DNA of 34,099 nucleotides from Azohydromonas sediminis (GCF_003574675.1 NZ_QOAZ01000036.1:1-34099), one strand, 5' to 3'; numbered from the stretch's first letter, positions 15,584 to 23,406 are shown. The notes: generated by a model from the letters alone, not told the origin. Translations and numbers: made by a program.

Positions 15584-15597
15584 TTGATCTGGATCAC
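15584..15597 (+). promoter_or_regulatory. FNR/Crp-family binding site upstream of sqr
   Basis: TTGATCTGGATCAC matches the TTGAT-N4-ATCAA consensus of FNR/Anr/Dnr regulators with one mismatch. Its centre is about 41 bp before the start point expected from the TATTAT -10 element at 15619-15624. That is the class II activator position, implying induction under low oxygen or nitrosative conditions. Confidence 0.6.
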
Positions 15598-15618
15598 GTG
15601 CCGCAACCATCGCCAGCG

Positions 15619-15624
15619 TATTAT
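15619..15624 (+). promoter_or_regulatory. candidate -10 element (TATTAT) of the sqr promoter
   Basis: TATTAT differs from TATAAT at one position. No good -35 hexamer stands 16-18 bp upstream, as expected for a promoter that depends on an activator bound at the -41 FNR-type box. It overlaps the start of the ATACCC-GCAT-GGGTAT palindrome. Confidence 0.5.
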
Positions 15625-15638
15625 ACCCGCATGGGTAT
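15623..15638. promoter_or_regulatory. CsoR/CstR-type operator palindrome
   Basis: ATACCC-GCAT-GGGTAT is a perfect 6-4-6 inverted repeat. A/T-rich outer bases with inner CCC/GGG tracts are the style of operators bound by the CsoR/RcnR/FrmR/CstR family. The persulfide sensor CstR controls sulfide-oxidation genes in Firmicutes. The repeat covers the predicted transcription start of the SQR operon, so a bound repressor would block initiation. No gene of this regulator family is in the window, so the partner is inferred. Confidence 0.55.
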
Positions 15639-15674
15639 CAAAGGCCCAGCGCGGTCGCAACCCCGGCGCGAGTC

Positions 15675-15688
15675 TTGACAGACATCAA
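15675..15688 (+). promoter_or_regulatory. second FNR-like box between sqr promoter and gene
   Basis: TTGACAGACATCAA reads TTGAC-N4-ATCAA, one mismatch from the FNR consensus. It lies about 45 bp downstream of the predicted start point. It could repress or serve a second promoter. TTGACA also resembles a -35 element, but no -10 follows at proper spacing, so its function is open. Confidence 0.35.
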
Positions 15689-15766
15689 GGTCGCCGGCCG
15701 CTTCACGGGTCAGGCTGCACACCGTGCGGCGGGGCCGCCGCCGCACGGCGCATGAAGGAAACCGTC

Positions 15767-17126
15767 ATGATCCGAGACCCCATCCCCGCGCCCGGCGCAT
15801 TGGCCGATGCGTCGCGGCGGCGCTGGCTGCAAGGCGTCGGTGCGGCCGGCCTGGCGGCGGGCGGCGCGGCGCTGCTGCCGGCCGGCGCCGCGCGCGCTGC
15901 CGCGCTGAAGACCCACGCGCGCATCGTGATCGCCGGCAGCGGGCTCGGCGGGCTGGCGATCGCCAACCGCCTGAGCCGCATGCTCGACGGCGCGAAGATC
16001 ACCGTCGTCGACGCGAAGAAGGAACACAACTACCAGCCCGGCTACACGCTGGTGGCCACCGGCGTGTGGCCGGTGGGCAAGGTGCGCGACGCGAACGCGC
16101 GCTTCATGCCCGCCGGCGTCGAATGGGTGCAGGAGATGGTGGCCGAGTTCGACCCCGCGGCCAACACCGTCGTGACGACCAGCGGCAGGCGCATCGGCTA
16201 CGACTTCCTCGTCGTCGCCACCGGTCTGCACCTGGACTACGCGCAGATCGAGGGCATGGACGTGGCCGCGATCGGCCACGACGGCCTGGCCAGCGTCTAC
16301 GCCAGCCCGCAGGCGGCGCAGGCGACGTGGAACGCGCTCGACGCGTTCCGCAGGCGCGGCGGCACCGCGCTGATGACGCTGCCCGCCGGGCCGCTGAAGT
16401 GCGCCGGTGCGCCGCTGAAGATGACGTTCATGGTCGCCGACCGGCTGCGCCGGGCCGGCACGCTCGCCGCGTCGAAGATCCTGTTCCACACCGGGCTGCC
16501 GCAAGACACCGTGTTCGGCGTCAAGGTCGTCAACGACAAGGTGCTCGCGTACTGGGACGCGTTCGGCGTCGAGCGCCACCACCTGAGCAAGCTGGTGGCG
16601 GTGGACATCGGCGCGCGGCGCGCGACCTTCGTGAGCCCCGAAGGCGAGCGGCAAGAGGTGCCGTACGACTTCATCCACGTCGTGCCGCCGATGCGCGCAC
16701 CCGACGCCGTGAAACGCAGCGCGCTGGCCGCGCAGGACGGCCCGATGGCGCCCGGCGGCTGGCTCGAGGTCGACAAGGACACGCTACGCCACAAGCGCTT
16801 CCCGAACGTGTTCGGCATCGGCGACATCAACGGCACGCCGCGCGGCAAGACCGCCGCGACGGTCAAGAAGAGCGCGCCGCTGGTGGCGCACAACCTGGTC
16901 GAGGTCGTCGCCGGCCGCGACGCCGACCAGAAGTTCGACGGCAACACCTCGTGCCCGCTGATCGTGCGCGAGGGCATCGGCGATGCTGATCGAGTTCGAC
17001 TACGACGGCAGGCTGACGCCGTCGCTGCCGATGATCGAGCCGCTGCAGGAGAGCTGGATGGCGTGGCTGATGAAGTACCGCATGCTCAAGCCCGCGTACC
17101 TCGCGGTGCTCAAGGGCCGCGTCTGA
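15767..17126 (+). CDS. sqr: Tat-exported type II sulfide:quinone oxidoreductase homologue, frameshifted near the 3' end
   Basis: This is a flavoprotein of the SQR/flavocytochrome c family. It opens with a twin-arginine signal (SRRRWLQGVGAAGLAAGG, 16-33, then AARAA), the FAD-binding GSGLGG (57-62), the HNYQPGYTLVATG motif (87-99), and the two redox cysteines C212 (GPLKCAGAPLKM) and C396 (NTSCPLIV). The pattern resembles type II/mitochondrial SQR. After codon 405 (16981) the frame breaks. The expected tail AMLIEFDYDGRLTPSLPMIE to WLMKYRMLKPAYLAVLKGRV is read only in another frame, ending at TGA 17124-17126. Family alignment suggests a loss of five bases or gain of one. Start ATG 15767 follows AAGGAAACC; an in-frame ATG lies at 15752. 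The Tat signal predicts a periplasmic enzyme. It heads a four-gene plus-strand cluster. Confidence 0.85.
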
Positions 17127-17144
17127 CGCGCGCAGGAGAACGCC

Positions 17145-17492
17145 ATGTACGAGATCTGGCTCGTGATCAACATCGTCTGGGAGGTCGCGCTCGACCTGTG
17201 GCCGCTGCTGCTCGGTGCGGCCGTGCTGTGGGTCGCGCTGATGGCCACCGCGCTGCGCCGCCGCGGCGCGAACTGGCGCGGCGGCGTCAAGTTCGCGTTC
17301 GGCGCCGCGGTGCTGGCGGCGGTGGCCACCGTGCTGTGGCTGCCGGGGGCGACGCAGGCGTCGCTCGCCGACATGGCCTACTGGGTCGACTGGGCCAACC
17401 TGCTGGCGCTGGCCGCCGGCTTCGGCCTCGTCGCGGCCGCGTTCGCGTGGCCGCTCGGTGCGATGGCCGGCAGCCGCCGGGCCACACCCTGA
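17145..17492 (+). CDS. small three-helix inner-membrane protein
   Basis: The 115-residue protein has three hydrophobic segments (about 10-34, 50-65 and 80-105) and short Arg-rich loops. The start MYEIWLVINIVWEVALDLWP follows AGGAGAACGCC. I do not recognise a named family. It sits 18 bp after the SQR reading region and 13 bp before the TDT transporter, so it is co-transcribed with them. It may be a membrane partner for electron or quinone coupling, but this is inference. Confidence 0.8.
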   Translation: MYEIWLVINIVWEVALDLWPLLLGAAVLWVALMATALRRRGANWRGGVKFAFGAAVLAAVATVLWLPGATQASLADMAYWVDWANLLALAAGFGLVAAAFAWPLGAMAGSRRATP

Positions 17493-17505
17493 GGAGGAGG
17501 CACGC

Positions 17506-18573
17506 GTGACGACCTCGACATCGCCCAACCCGCAAGCCACCGCGACCGCGACGCGGGCCGTGCTACCCAAGCTGCGCTACCTGTTCCCCGGCTGGTACGC
17601 GATCGTGATGGGCCTGACCGGCCTGGCACTGGCGTGGCACCGCGCCGAGCCGCTGATGGGCGCGATGGCCACCGGCGTCGCGCTCGTCGTCGGCGCGCTC
17701 GCGGCCGTCGTGTTCGCCGTGCTCGCGGTGGCCACCGTGCTGCGCGGCATCTACCACGCCGACGCGTGGCGCGAGGACCGCCTGCACCCGGTGCGCCACA
17801 GCTTCGTCGCGACGCTGCCGATCGCGATCCTGCTGCTGGCCACCGTCGCGGTGGCGCTGCTCGGGCCGTCGTGGTGGGCCGGCGCGCTGTGGTGGACCGG
17901 CAGCCTGAGCCAGCTCGTCGTGACCGCGTGGGTGCTCGGGCGCTGGTGGCGCGGCAACCAGAACGCGAACCTGAAGGAAGGCCTGCCGCCCGGGCTGGCG
18001 TGGGCCGGCGTGACGCCGGCGCTGTTCATCCCGGTCGTCGGCAACGTGCTGCCGCCGCTGGCCGGCGTGCCGCTGGGTCACGCCGAGTGGGCGGCCGCGC
18101 AGTTCGGCATCGGGCTGCTGTTCTGGCCCGTCGTGCTGACGCTGGTGCTGGTGCGCATCGCCGTGCAGGGCATGTTCCCCGAGCGCCTCCTGCCGACGGT
18201 GTTCATCCTGATCGCGCCGCCGGCGGTGTCGGCGCTCGCGCTGCTGCAGCTCGGCACGCCGCTGCCGGTGGCGTGGGCGCTGTGGGGCATGGCGCTGTTC
18301 ACGCTGCTGTGGGTGGGCACGCAGCTGCGGCGTCTGGCGGCGCTGCCGTTCTCGCTGCCGCACTGGGCGCTGTCGTTCCCGCTGGCGGCGCTCACGGCGC
18401 TGACGCTGCGTCTGGCGGCGCCCGGCAGCGCGATGGCGCTGGCCGGCGTCGTGCTGCTGGCGCTGACCTCGCTCGTGATCGCGGGGCTGCTGCTCGGCAC
18501 GCTGCGCGGGCTGCGCGACGGCAGCCTGCTCGCGCCCGAGCCGGTGGCGCCGATCGCGACACCCGCGCCCTGA
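17506..18573 (+). CDS. TDT/SLAC1-family transporter (TehA/sulfite-exporter type)
   Basis: The 355-residue protein has about ten hydrophobic helices in the TDT (tellurite-resistance/dicarboxylate transporter, SLAC1-like) pattern. LRYLFPGWYAIVMGLTGLAL is near the start, with YHADAWREDRLHPVRHSFVA between helices 2 and 3, and NQNANLKEGLPPGLAWAGVTP, PALFIPVVGN and GIGLLFWPVVLTLVLVR further on. Members carry anions or weak acids: TehA, the yeast sulfite pump Ssu1, plant SLAC1. Beside SQR and rhodanese, export of sulfite or a related sulfur anion is a reasonable guess, not shown by sequence. GTG 17506 is chosen because GAGGAGGAGG stands 5 nt upstream. Confidence 0.9.
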   Translation: MTTSTSPNPQATATATRAVLPKLRYLFPGWYAIVMGLTGLALAWHRAEPLMGAMATGVALVVGALAAVVFAVLAVATVLRGIYHADAWREDRLHPVRHSFVATLPIAILLLATVAVALLGPSWWAGALWWTGSLSQLVVTAWVLGRWWRGNQNANLKEGLPPGLAWAGVTPALFIPVVGNVLPPLAGVPLGHAEWAAAQFGIGLLFWPVVLTLVLVRIAVQGMFPERLLPTVFILIAPPAVSALALLQLGTPLPVAWALWGMALFTLLWVGTQLRRLAALPFSLPHWALSFPLAALTALTLRLAAPGSAMALAGVVLLALTSLVIAGLLLGTLRGLRDGSLLAPEPVAPIATPAP

Positions 18574-18609
18574 GCACGCGGCGAGCCGGCGTGCGGTAGG
18601 CTGCGCGCA

Positions 18610-19248
18610 ATGCTGCGCTACCTGACCGTCCCCGTCACGGCGTTCGCCCAGAACTGCTCGATCGTCTGGTGCGACCGCACCCTCGACGCCGCCATCGTCG
18701 ACCCCGGCGGCGACCTGCCGCGGCTGCGCGCCGCGGTTGCCGAGCTCGGCGTGCGGCCGACGGCGATCTGGCTCACGCATGCGCACATCGACCACGCCGG
18801 CGCCACCGGCACGCTCGCGCGCGAAGAGGGCCTGCCCGTGATCGGCCCGCACCCGGGCGACCAGTTCTGGATCGACGCGCTGCCGCAGCAAAGCCGCATG
18901 TTCGGCTTCCCGCCGGCCGAGCCGTTCACGCCGACGCGCTGGCTCGCCGACGGTGACACGGTGCGAGTCGGCGACGAGGTGCTGACGGTGCGCCACTGCC
19001 CGGGCCACACACCGGGGCACGTCGTGTTCCACAGCGCGGCGGCGCGGCGCTGCTTCGTCGGCGACGTGCTGTTCGCTGGCAGCATCGGGCGCACCGACTT
19101 CCCCGGCGGCAGTCACGAGCAGCTGGTCGCGAGCATCGTCGAGCGGCTGTGGCCGATGGGCGACGACACCGTGTTCATCCCCGGCCACGGCCCCGAGAGC
19201 ACGTTCGGGCGCGAGCGGCGCAACAACCCCTACGTCGGCGGCACCTGA
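18610..19248 (+). CDS. metallo-beta-lactamase-fold hydrolase, glyoxalase II-like (YcbL/GloC type)
   Basis: The 212-residue binuclear zinc hydrolase has THAHIDH (H57, H59, D61, H62), HCPGHTPGH with H133, bridging D152 in VGDVLFAGSIGRTD, and H193 in FIPGHGPESTFGRERRNNPY. The FAGSIGRTDFPGG and GPESTFGRERRNNPYV blocks match E. coli YcbL/GloC, a short glyoxalase II that hydrolyses S-lactoylglutathione. Persulfide dioxygenases (ETHE1-like) share the fold, and the sulfur neighbourhood invites that reading. However, these motifs fit the hydroxyacylglutathione hydrolase branch better. It starts 36 bp after the TDT gene at ATG 18610; a TAGGCT box just upstream may be a separate -10. Confidence 0.92.
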   Translation: MLRYLTVPVTAFAQNCSIVWCDRTLDAAIVDPGGDLPRLRAAVAELGVRPTAIWLTHAHIDHAGATGTLAREEGLPVIGPHPGDQFWIDALPQQSRMFGFPPAEPFTPTRWLADGDTVRVGDEVLTVRHCPGHTPGHVVFHSAAARRCFVGDVLFAGSIGRTDFPGGSHEQLVASIVERLWPMGDDTVFIPGHGPESTFGRERRNNPYVGGT

Positions 19249-19377
19249 CGGGCCGCGGCGTCGTCGTGGCGCACCGCCGTGTGGAGCGGCGGGCTCAGGC
19301 CTTGCAGGCCGCGCCCTCGCAGAGCTCGGGCCCCTTCGCCCGTCCGTGCGTGCGCAGGCACGCAGGCAGCCGCGGGC
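19249..19377. other. spacer with a duplicated 15-bp stop-codon segment
   Basis: GCGGGCTCAGGCCTT occurs at 19289-19303 and again at 19372-19386, where on the minus strand it encodes the last residues and stop of the M48 gene. The minus-strand frame entering the downstream copy ends GPELCEGAACKA-stop but has no start codon of its own. It looks like a duplicated or extended 3' end rather than a gene. Confidence 0.35.
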
Positions 19378-20307
19378 TCAGGCCTTCGGTGGCGGGCCGA
19401 AGCGCTGCGTGGGCTTCTCGGCGCGCTGGTACAGCGGCAACACCTTCGGCAGCTTGTCTTGAATGTCGCGGATGCGCGTCTCGCCAGCCGGGTGCGTCGA
19501 CATGAACTCGGGCGGCGCGTTGCGGTTGGCCGCGAGCATCTTCTCCCACAGCGTGATGCCGGCGGCGGGGTCGTAGCCCGCACGCGCGGCGAGCTCCATG
19601 CCGACGATGTCGGCCTCGCTCTCGTCGTCACGGCTGAACTTCAGCGTCAGCAGCTGCGCACCCATCCCGAGCACGGTGTCACCCACCGCGCCGAAGCCGA
19701 GCAGCGACGACACGATGTTGGCACCGACGCGCGTGGCTGCCGTCTTGCCCATGCGCTCGCGCGCGTGTTCGCGCAACGCGTGTGCCATCTCGTGGCCCAT
19801 GATGGCGGCGACTTCGTCGTCGTTGAGCTGCAGCTTGTGCAAGATGCCCCAGTAGAAGGCGATCTTGCCGCCGGGCATGCAAAACGCGTTGATCTGCGCG
19901 CTGCCCAGCAGGTTGACTTCCCACTGCCATTGCCTCGCGCGCGGGTTCCACGGCTCGCAGTGCGGGATCATGCGCTGCGCGATCGCGCGCAGCCGCACCA
20001 CCTGCGGGTGCGTCGCCGGCGCGAGTGCGCGCTGCTGCGCGGCCTCGCGCGTCATCTGCTGGTACTGCGCCGCCGCGGCGCGCTCGACCTCCTGCGCCGG
20101 CACCAGTTGCGCGAAGCGCGACGTGCGACCGACGTCGTCGCGCACGCCTTCGGCGAGCGCCGGCAGCGGCAGCAGCGCCGCACCGGCCAGGCCGGCGGTG
20201 AACGCCCGCCGACCGTGCAATGCACAGCGGCAGCCGGCACCGTGCGCCCCGATGCCGATCGGGGCCGGTGTCAGGTCGGCGTCGGTGCGGAAGGCGTGGC
20301 GTGCCAT
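19378..20307 (-). CDS. M48-family zinc metalloprotease, exported
   Basis: The 309-residue protein has a Tat-like signal (HGRRAFTAGLAGAALLPLPALAEG, about 31-54), the M48 zinc motif HEMAH (H172, E173, H176), and the third-ligand region SRDDESEADIVGMELAARAGYDP. STHPAGETRIRDIQ near the C-terminus is typical of BepA/LoiP/YggG-like periplasmic or outer-membrane-associated proteases for envelope quality control. ATG 20307 (MARHAFRTDADL) is the first start after the ampG stop, 77 bp downstream of it; the genes are co-oriented. The segment between the start and the signal core is unusually long (about 30 residues), so a later start is possible. Confidence 0.9.
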   Translation of the reverse strand: MARHAFRTDADLTPAPIGIGAHGAGCRCALHGRRAFTAGLAGAALLPLPALAEGVRDDVGRTSRFAQLVPAQEVERAAAAQYQQMTREAAQQRALAPATHPQVVRLRAIAQRMIPHCEPWNPRARQWQWEVNLLGSAQINAFCMPGGKIAFYWGILHKLQLNDDEVAAIMGHEMAHALREHARERMGKTAATRVGANIVSSLLGFGAVGDTVLGMGAQLLTLKFSRDDESEADIVGMELAARAGYDPAAGITLWEKMLAANRNAPPEFMSTHPAGETRIRDIQDKLPKVLPLYQRAEKPTQRFGPPPKA

Positions 20308-20383
20308 GCGGTCTCGGACCCGGGTCGCCGGCAGGCGGTTCCCCTGCGGCGCGTGGGCCCATTCTAGGCAGCGGGCGGCGGTC

Positions 20384-22021
20384 TCAGTCGTCGCTGGCGC
20401 CCGCCGTCGCCGGGTCGACCTCGAGCGCACGCACCGGTGCACGCAGCACCCACAGCAGCACCAGCGCCGGCAGCGCGGCGATCGTGCTGACGACGAAGAA
20501 GCTCGGCCACCCGATGCTCTCGGCGAGCACGCCGGCCAGCGGGCCGACCCACACGCGCCCGACCGACGCGAACGCGCTGAGCAGCGCGAACTGCGTCGCG
20601 GTGAAGCGCTGGTTGCACAGGCTCATCAGGAACGCGACGAATGCGGCCGTGCCCATGCCGCCCGACAGGTTCTCGAACGCGATCACCATCAGCAGCCCGC
20701 CGTCGACCTGCGTCGGCTGCGCGAGCGCGACGAAGCCCCAGTCGAAGGCCGGCAGCTCGAGCCCGGGCAGCACGCCGCGGCCGTTGACGGCCAGCCACCA
20801 GAAGCCGAGGTTGCTCGCCATCTGGAGCAGCCCGAACAGCATCAGCGAGCGCCACAGGCCGAGCTTGAGCATCAGCACGCCGCCGACCAGCGCGCCGCCG
20901 ATCGTGAGCCACAGCCCGATCACCTTGTTGACGACGCCGACCTCGGCCGAGCTGTAGGCCATCGCCTTGAGCAGGAACGGCGTCATCAGCGCGCCGGCGA
21001 ATGCGTCGCCGAGCTTGTACAGCACGATGAAGGCGAGGAAGCCCCAGGCGCCGGCCTGGCTGAAGTAGTTGTGCAGCCCGTCGAGCAGCGTGTGGAAGCG
21101 GGCGCGCCGCGCCGCCCACGCCGCCAGCGGCAGCGTCACCGCGAGCCCGAGCAGCAGCGCGAGCAGGTCGGTCCAGCGGCGGCGCAGCGGCTCGGCGAGC
21201 GCACTCGCGTCGAGCCACGGCCCGAGCAGCGCACCGGCCAGCGGCACGAAGGCCTGCTGCGTCAGCACATAGCCCGCGGCGACCGCGGCGACGACGGCGA
21301 AGAAGCCGGTGATGTCGTGGCGCGCCATCGTCGGCGTCGCGTCGGGGCGCGGCACGCGCGGCAGCGCGGTGGCCGACAGCACCGCGGCACCGACCATCAG
21401 CAGCGCCATCAGGCGGTAGACCTCGGGCCAGGTCCACGCACCGCCGGCCGTCGCGCCGGCCGGGTCGGTCCAGATGAAGGCGACGCCGCCGGAGACGATC
21501 ATCGCCAGCCGGTAGCCGAGCACGTTGAGCGACGACCCGAGCCCGCGCTCGGCCGCCGGCAACAAGTCGGTGCGGTAGGCGTCGATCACGACGTCCTGCG
21601 ACGCCGACGCGAAGGCCAGCGCCACCGCCAGCAGCGCGAACACCTGCAGCGCGCCGGCTGGCGACGTGTGCGACAGCGCCCACAGCACCGCGGCCAGCGC
21701 GAGCTGCGTGGCCACCAGCCAGCCACGCCGCCGGCCGAGCCACGGCAGGTCGAAGCGGTCCATCAGCGGCGCCCACAGGAACTTGAACGTGTACGGCAGA
21801 CCGACCAGGCTGAGGAAACCGATCGTCGCGACGTCGAGACCATCGACCGTCATCCAGGCCTGCAGGGCCTGACCGGTCAGCGCCAGCGGCAGCCCGGACG
21901 CGAAGCCGAGCAGCGTGACGACGACGAGCCGGTGCGCCCGCGCGAGGCGTTCGGACGCCCCGGGGAACCCGCCTTGCCGCGCCTCGGAACCGGGGGGCGG
22001 AGCGGCTGGCGGAAGCGGCAT
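20384..22021 (-). CDS. ampG: AmpG-type muropeptide permease (MFS)
   Basis: The 545-residue MFS transporter fits AmpG, which imports anhydromuropeptides for cell-wall recycling and beta-lactamase signalling. Visible blocks are LLGFASGLPLALTGQALQAWM in helix 1, LSLVGLPYTFKFLWAPLMDRF, the conserved ASASQDVVIDAYRTDLL, VLYKLGDAFAGALMTPFL, ENLSGGMGTAAFVAFLMSLC and SVGRVWVGPLAG. About 14 helices and a longer central loop match proteobacterial AmpG. The first 25 residues are Pro/Gly-rich and the true start may be slightly internal. It precedes the M48 protease gene. AmgK (29240-30304) in the same window belongs to the same recycling pathway. Confidence 0.93.
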   Translation of the reverse strand: MPLPPAAPPPGSEARQGGFPGASERLARAHRLVVVTLLGFASGLPLALTGQALQAWMTVDGLDVATIGFLSLVGLPYTFKFLWAPLMDRFDLPWLGRRRGWLVATQLALAAVLWALSHTSPAGALQVFALLAVALAFASASQDVVIDAYRTDLLPAAERGLGSSLNVLGYRLAMIVSGGVAFIWTDPAGATAGGAWTWPEVYRLMALLMVGAAVLSATALPRVPRPDATPTMARHDITGFFAVVAAVAAGYVLTQQAFVPLAGALLGPWLDASALAEPLRRRWTDLLALLLGLAVTLPLAAWAARRARFHTLLDGLHNYFSQAGAWGFLAFIVLYKLGDAFAGALMTPFLLKAMAYSSAEVGVVNKVIGLWLTIGGALVGGVLMLKLGLWRSLMLFGLLQMASNLGFWWLAVNGRGVLPGLELPAFDWGFVALAQPTQVDGGLLMVIAFENLSGGMGTAAFVAFLMSLCNQRFTATQFALLSAFASVGRVWVGPLAGVLAESIGWPSFFVVSTIAALPALVLLWVLRAPVRALEVDPATAGASDD

Positions 22022-22071
22022 CGGCCGATTCTAGGCAGCCCGATCGCGGGGCCGCCCCGGCCGGTGCGGTC

Positions 22072-22293
22072 TCACGGCAACCGTGTCCAGCTGCCGAAGC
22101 GACGGTGCACCGGCTGCGCCTCGGCCCAGGCCGCCAGCCGGCTGAGCCAGTCGGGGCGCGCCACCGCCTGCGGCCGCACCGCGCCGTCGCTGCGGCGCGC
22201 GCTCGGGCGGCGTTCGAGCAGACGCAACGGGGCCGTCTCGAGTGGCGTGGAAAACGGCGACGAGCCGCTCGCCGGTTGAACCCAGGTACCCAT
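22072..22293 (-). CDS. small hypothetical protein, divergent from the LysR regulator
   Basis: ATG 22293 follows GAGGAGTCGGA and opens a 73-residue basic protein beginning MGTWVQPASGSSPFSTPLE and ending RLAAWAEAQPVHRRFGSWTRLP. It has no signal peptide, membrane segment or motif I recognise. The good ribosome site and divergent placement against the lysR gene suggest it is real. A longer frame from 22365 lacks such a site. Confidence 0.55.
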   Translation of the reverse strand: MGTWVQPASGSSPFSTPLETAPLRLLERRPSARRSDGAVRPQAVARPDWLSRLAAWAEAQPVHRRFGSWTRLP

Positions 22294-22385
22294 TCCGACT
22301 CCTCGCACGGCCTGAGGGTTAGTGCCTACGCAAAAACTGTAGAGGCTTTGCGGATGTGCACGCAAGGATCATCGTTGCAGGTCTT

Positions 22386-22403
22386 CGCTGCAAAATTGCA
22401 GCG
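22386..22403. promoter_or_regulatory. perfect 18-bp palindrome before lysR (candidate autoregulatory operator)
   Basis: CGCTGCAAAATTGCAGCG is an exact 8-2-8 inverted repeat ending 16 bp before the lysR ATG. An additional half-site GTTGCAG lies at 22374-22380. LysR-type regulators bind interrupted dyads between their own gene and a divergent target. A further loose inverted repeat CGCAAA-N12-TTTGCG spans 22329-22352. Confidence 0.6.
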
Positions 22404-22419
22404 TCAAGGGGAGCGATGC

Positions 22420-23358
22420 ATGGCCGAGCTCGACTGGAGCGACCTGCGGTACGCACTGGCGGTGGGTCACGCCGGTTCGCCGGGCGCGGCGGCGCGCCGA
22501 CTCGGCGTCAATGCGACGACGGTGCTGCGCCGCCTCGACGCACTCGAGGCACGCCTGGGCGCACGGCTGTTCGACCGCTCGCGGCGCGGCTACGTGCCCA
22601 CCGACGCGGGCCGTCTCGTGATCGAGCAGGCGCGCCGCATGGCCGACCAGGCCGACGAGATCGAGCGCCGGGTGCTCGGCCGCGACCGCGAGCTGACCGG
22701 CCTGCTGCGGGTGACGACGGCGTTCGTGATCATGGAGCACCTGCTGCCGCACCCGCTGGCGGCCTTCGCGCGCGATTACCCCGGCATCGAGGTCGAGGTG
22801 GTCGAGAACGCGTTCCTCGTCGACCTGTCGCGCCGTCACGCCGACCAGGCGCAGACCTGGGCCCGGCTCGAAGCCGACGTCGCGCTGCGCATGTCGACGC
22901 ACGTGGCCGAGCACCTCGTCGGTCGCCAGCTCGGCACGACGCAGTGCCGTGCCTACGCGCTGCGCGGCGGCGCCGGGCTGCCGCAGTCGGTGCAGCCGCT
23001 CGAGACGCTGGTGCGCGAGGTGCCGTGGGTCGCGTTCGAGCGCGACGCCCACGCGCGGGTCTACGACCGCTGGATGCGCAGCCAACTCGCGCAGGCGCGC
23101 GTGCGCGTGCGGGTGGACATCTTCAACGCGATGGCGGCGATGCTGCGCACCGGCGTGGGCATCAGCGTGCTGCCGACCTTCATGGCGGCGCGTCATCCCG
23201 AGCTGGTGCCGGTGTCGGACCCGATCCCCGAGCTGTCGGTGCCGGTGTGGATGCTCACCCACCCGGACCTGCGCCAGACCGCGCGGGTGCGCGCTTTCAT
23301 GCAGCACGTCGGTGACGCCGTCGCGGCGCGCCTGGCCACCGTGCCGCCGGACCACTGA
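22420..23358 (+). CDS. LysR-family transcriptional regulator
   Basis: The 312-residue regulator has an N-terminal winged helix-turn-helix (ELDWSDLRYALAVGHAGSPGAAARRLGVN, then ATTVLRRLDALEARLGARLF and RGYVPTDAG, about 3-65). The C-terminal LysR substrate-binding domain follows, with HLLPHPLAAFARDYPGIEVEVVEN and LRTGVGISVLPTFMAA. The effector is unknown. ATG 22420 has GGGGAG 5-10 nt upstream; an overlapping ATG 4 nt earlier is out of frame. The 18-bp palindrome just before it is a likely operator, and the divergent 73-residue gene is the nearest candidate target. Confidence 0.94.
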   Translation: MAELDWSDLRYALAVGHAGSPGAAARRLGVNATTVLRRLDALEARLGARLFDRSRRGYVPTDAGRLVIEQARRMADQADEIERRVLGRDRELTGLLRVTTAFVIMEHLLPHPLAAFARDYPGIEVEVVENAFLVDLSRRHADQAQTWARLEADVALRMSTHVAEHLVGRQLGTTQCRAYALRGGAGLPQSVQPLETLVREVPWVAFERDAHARVYDRWMRSQLAQARVRVRVDIFNAMAAMLRTGVGISVLPTFMAARHPELVPVSDPIPELSVPVWMLTHPDLRQTARVRAFMQHVGDAVAARLATVPPDH

Positions 23359-23406
23359 GCGATAGCCCGCTGCGTCAGATGACAGGAAAGACGATCGCTG
23401 CGAGGA

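Noticed and set aside
18610-19248. Persulfide dioxygenase (ETHE1) assignment for the MBL-fold protein, tempting in the sulfur context
   Set aside because: The motifs FAGSIGRTDFPGG and FGRERRNNPYV fit the YcbL/GloC hydroxyacylglutathione hydrolase branch better.
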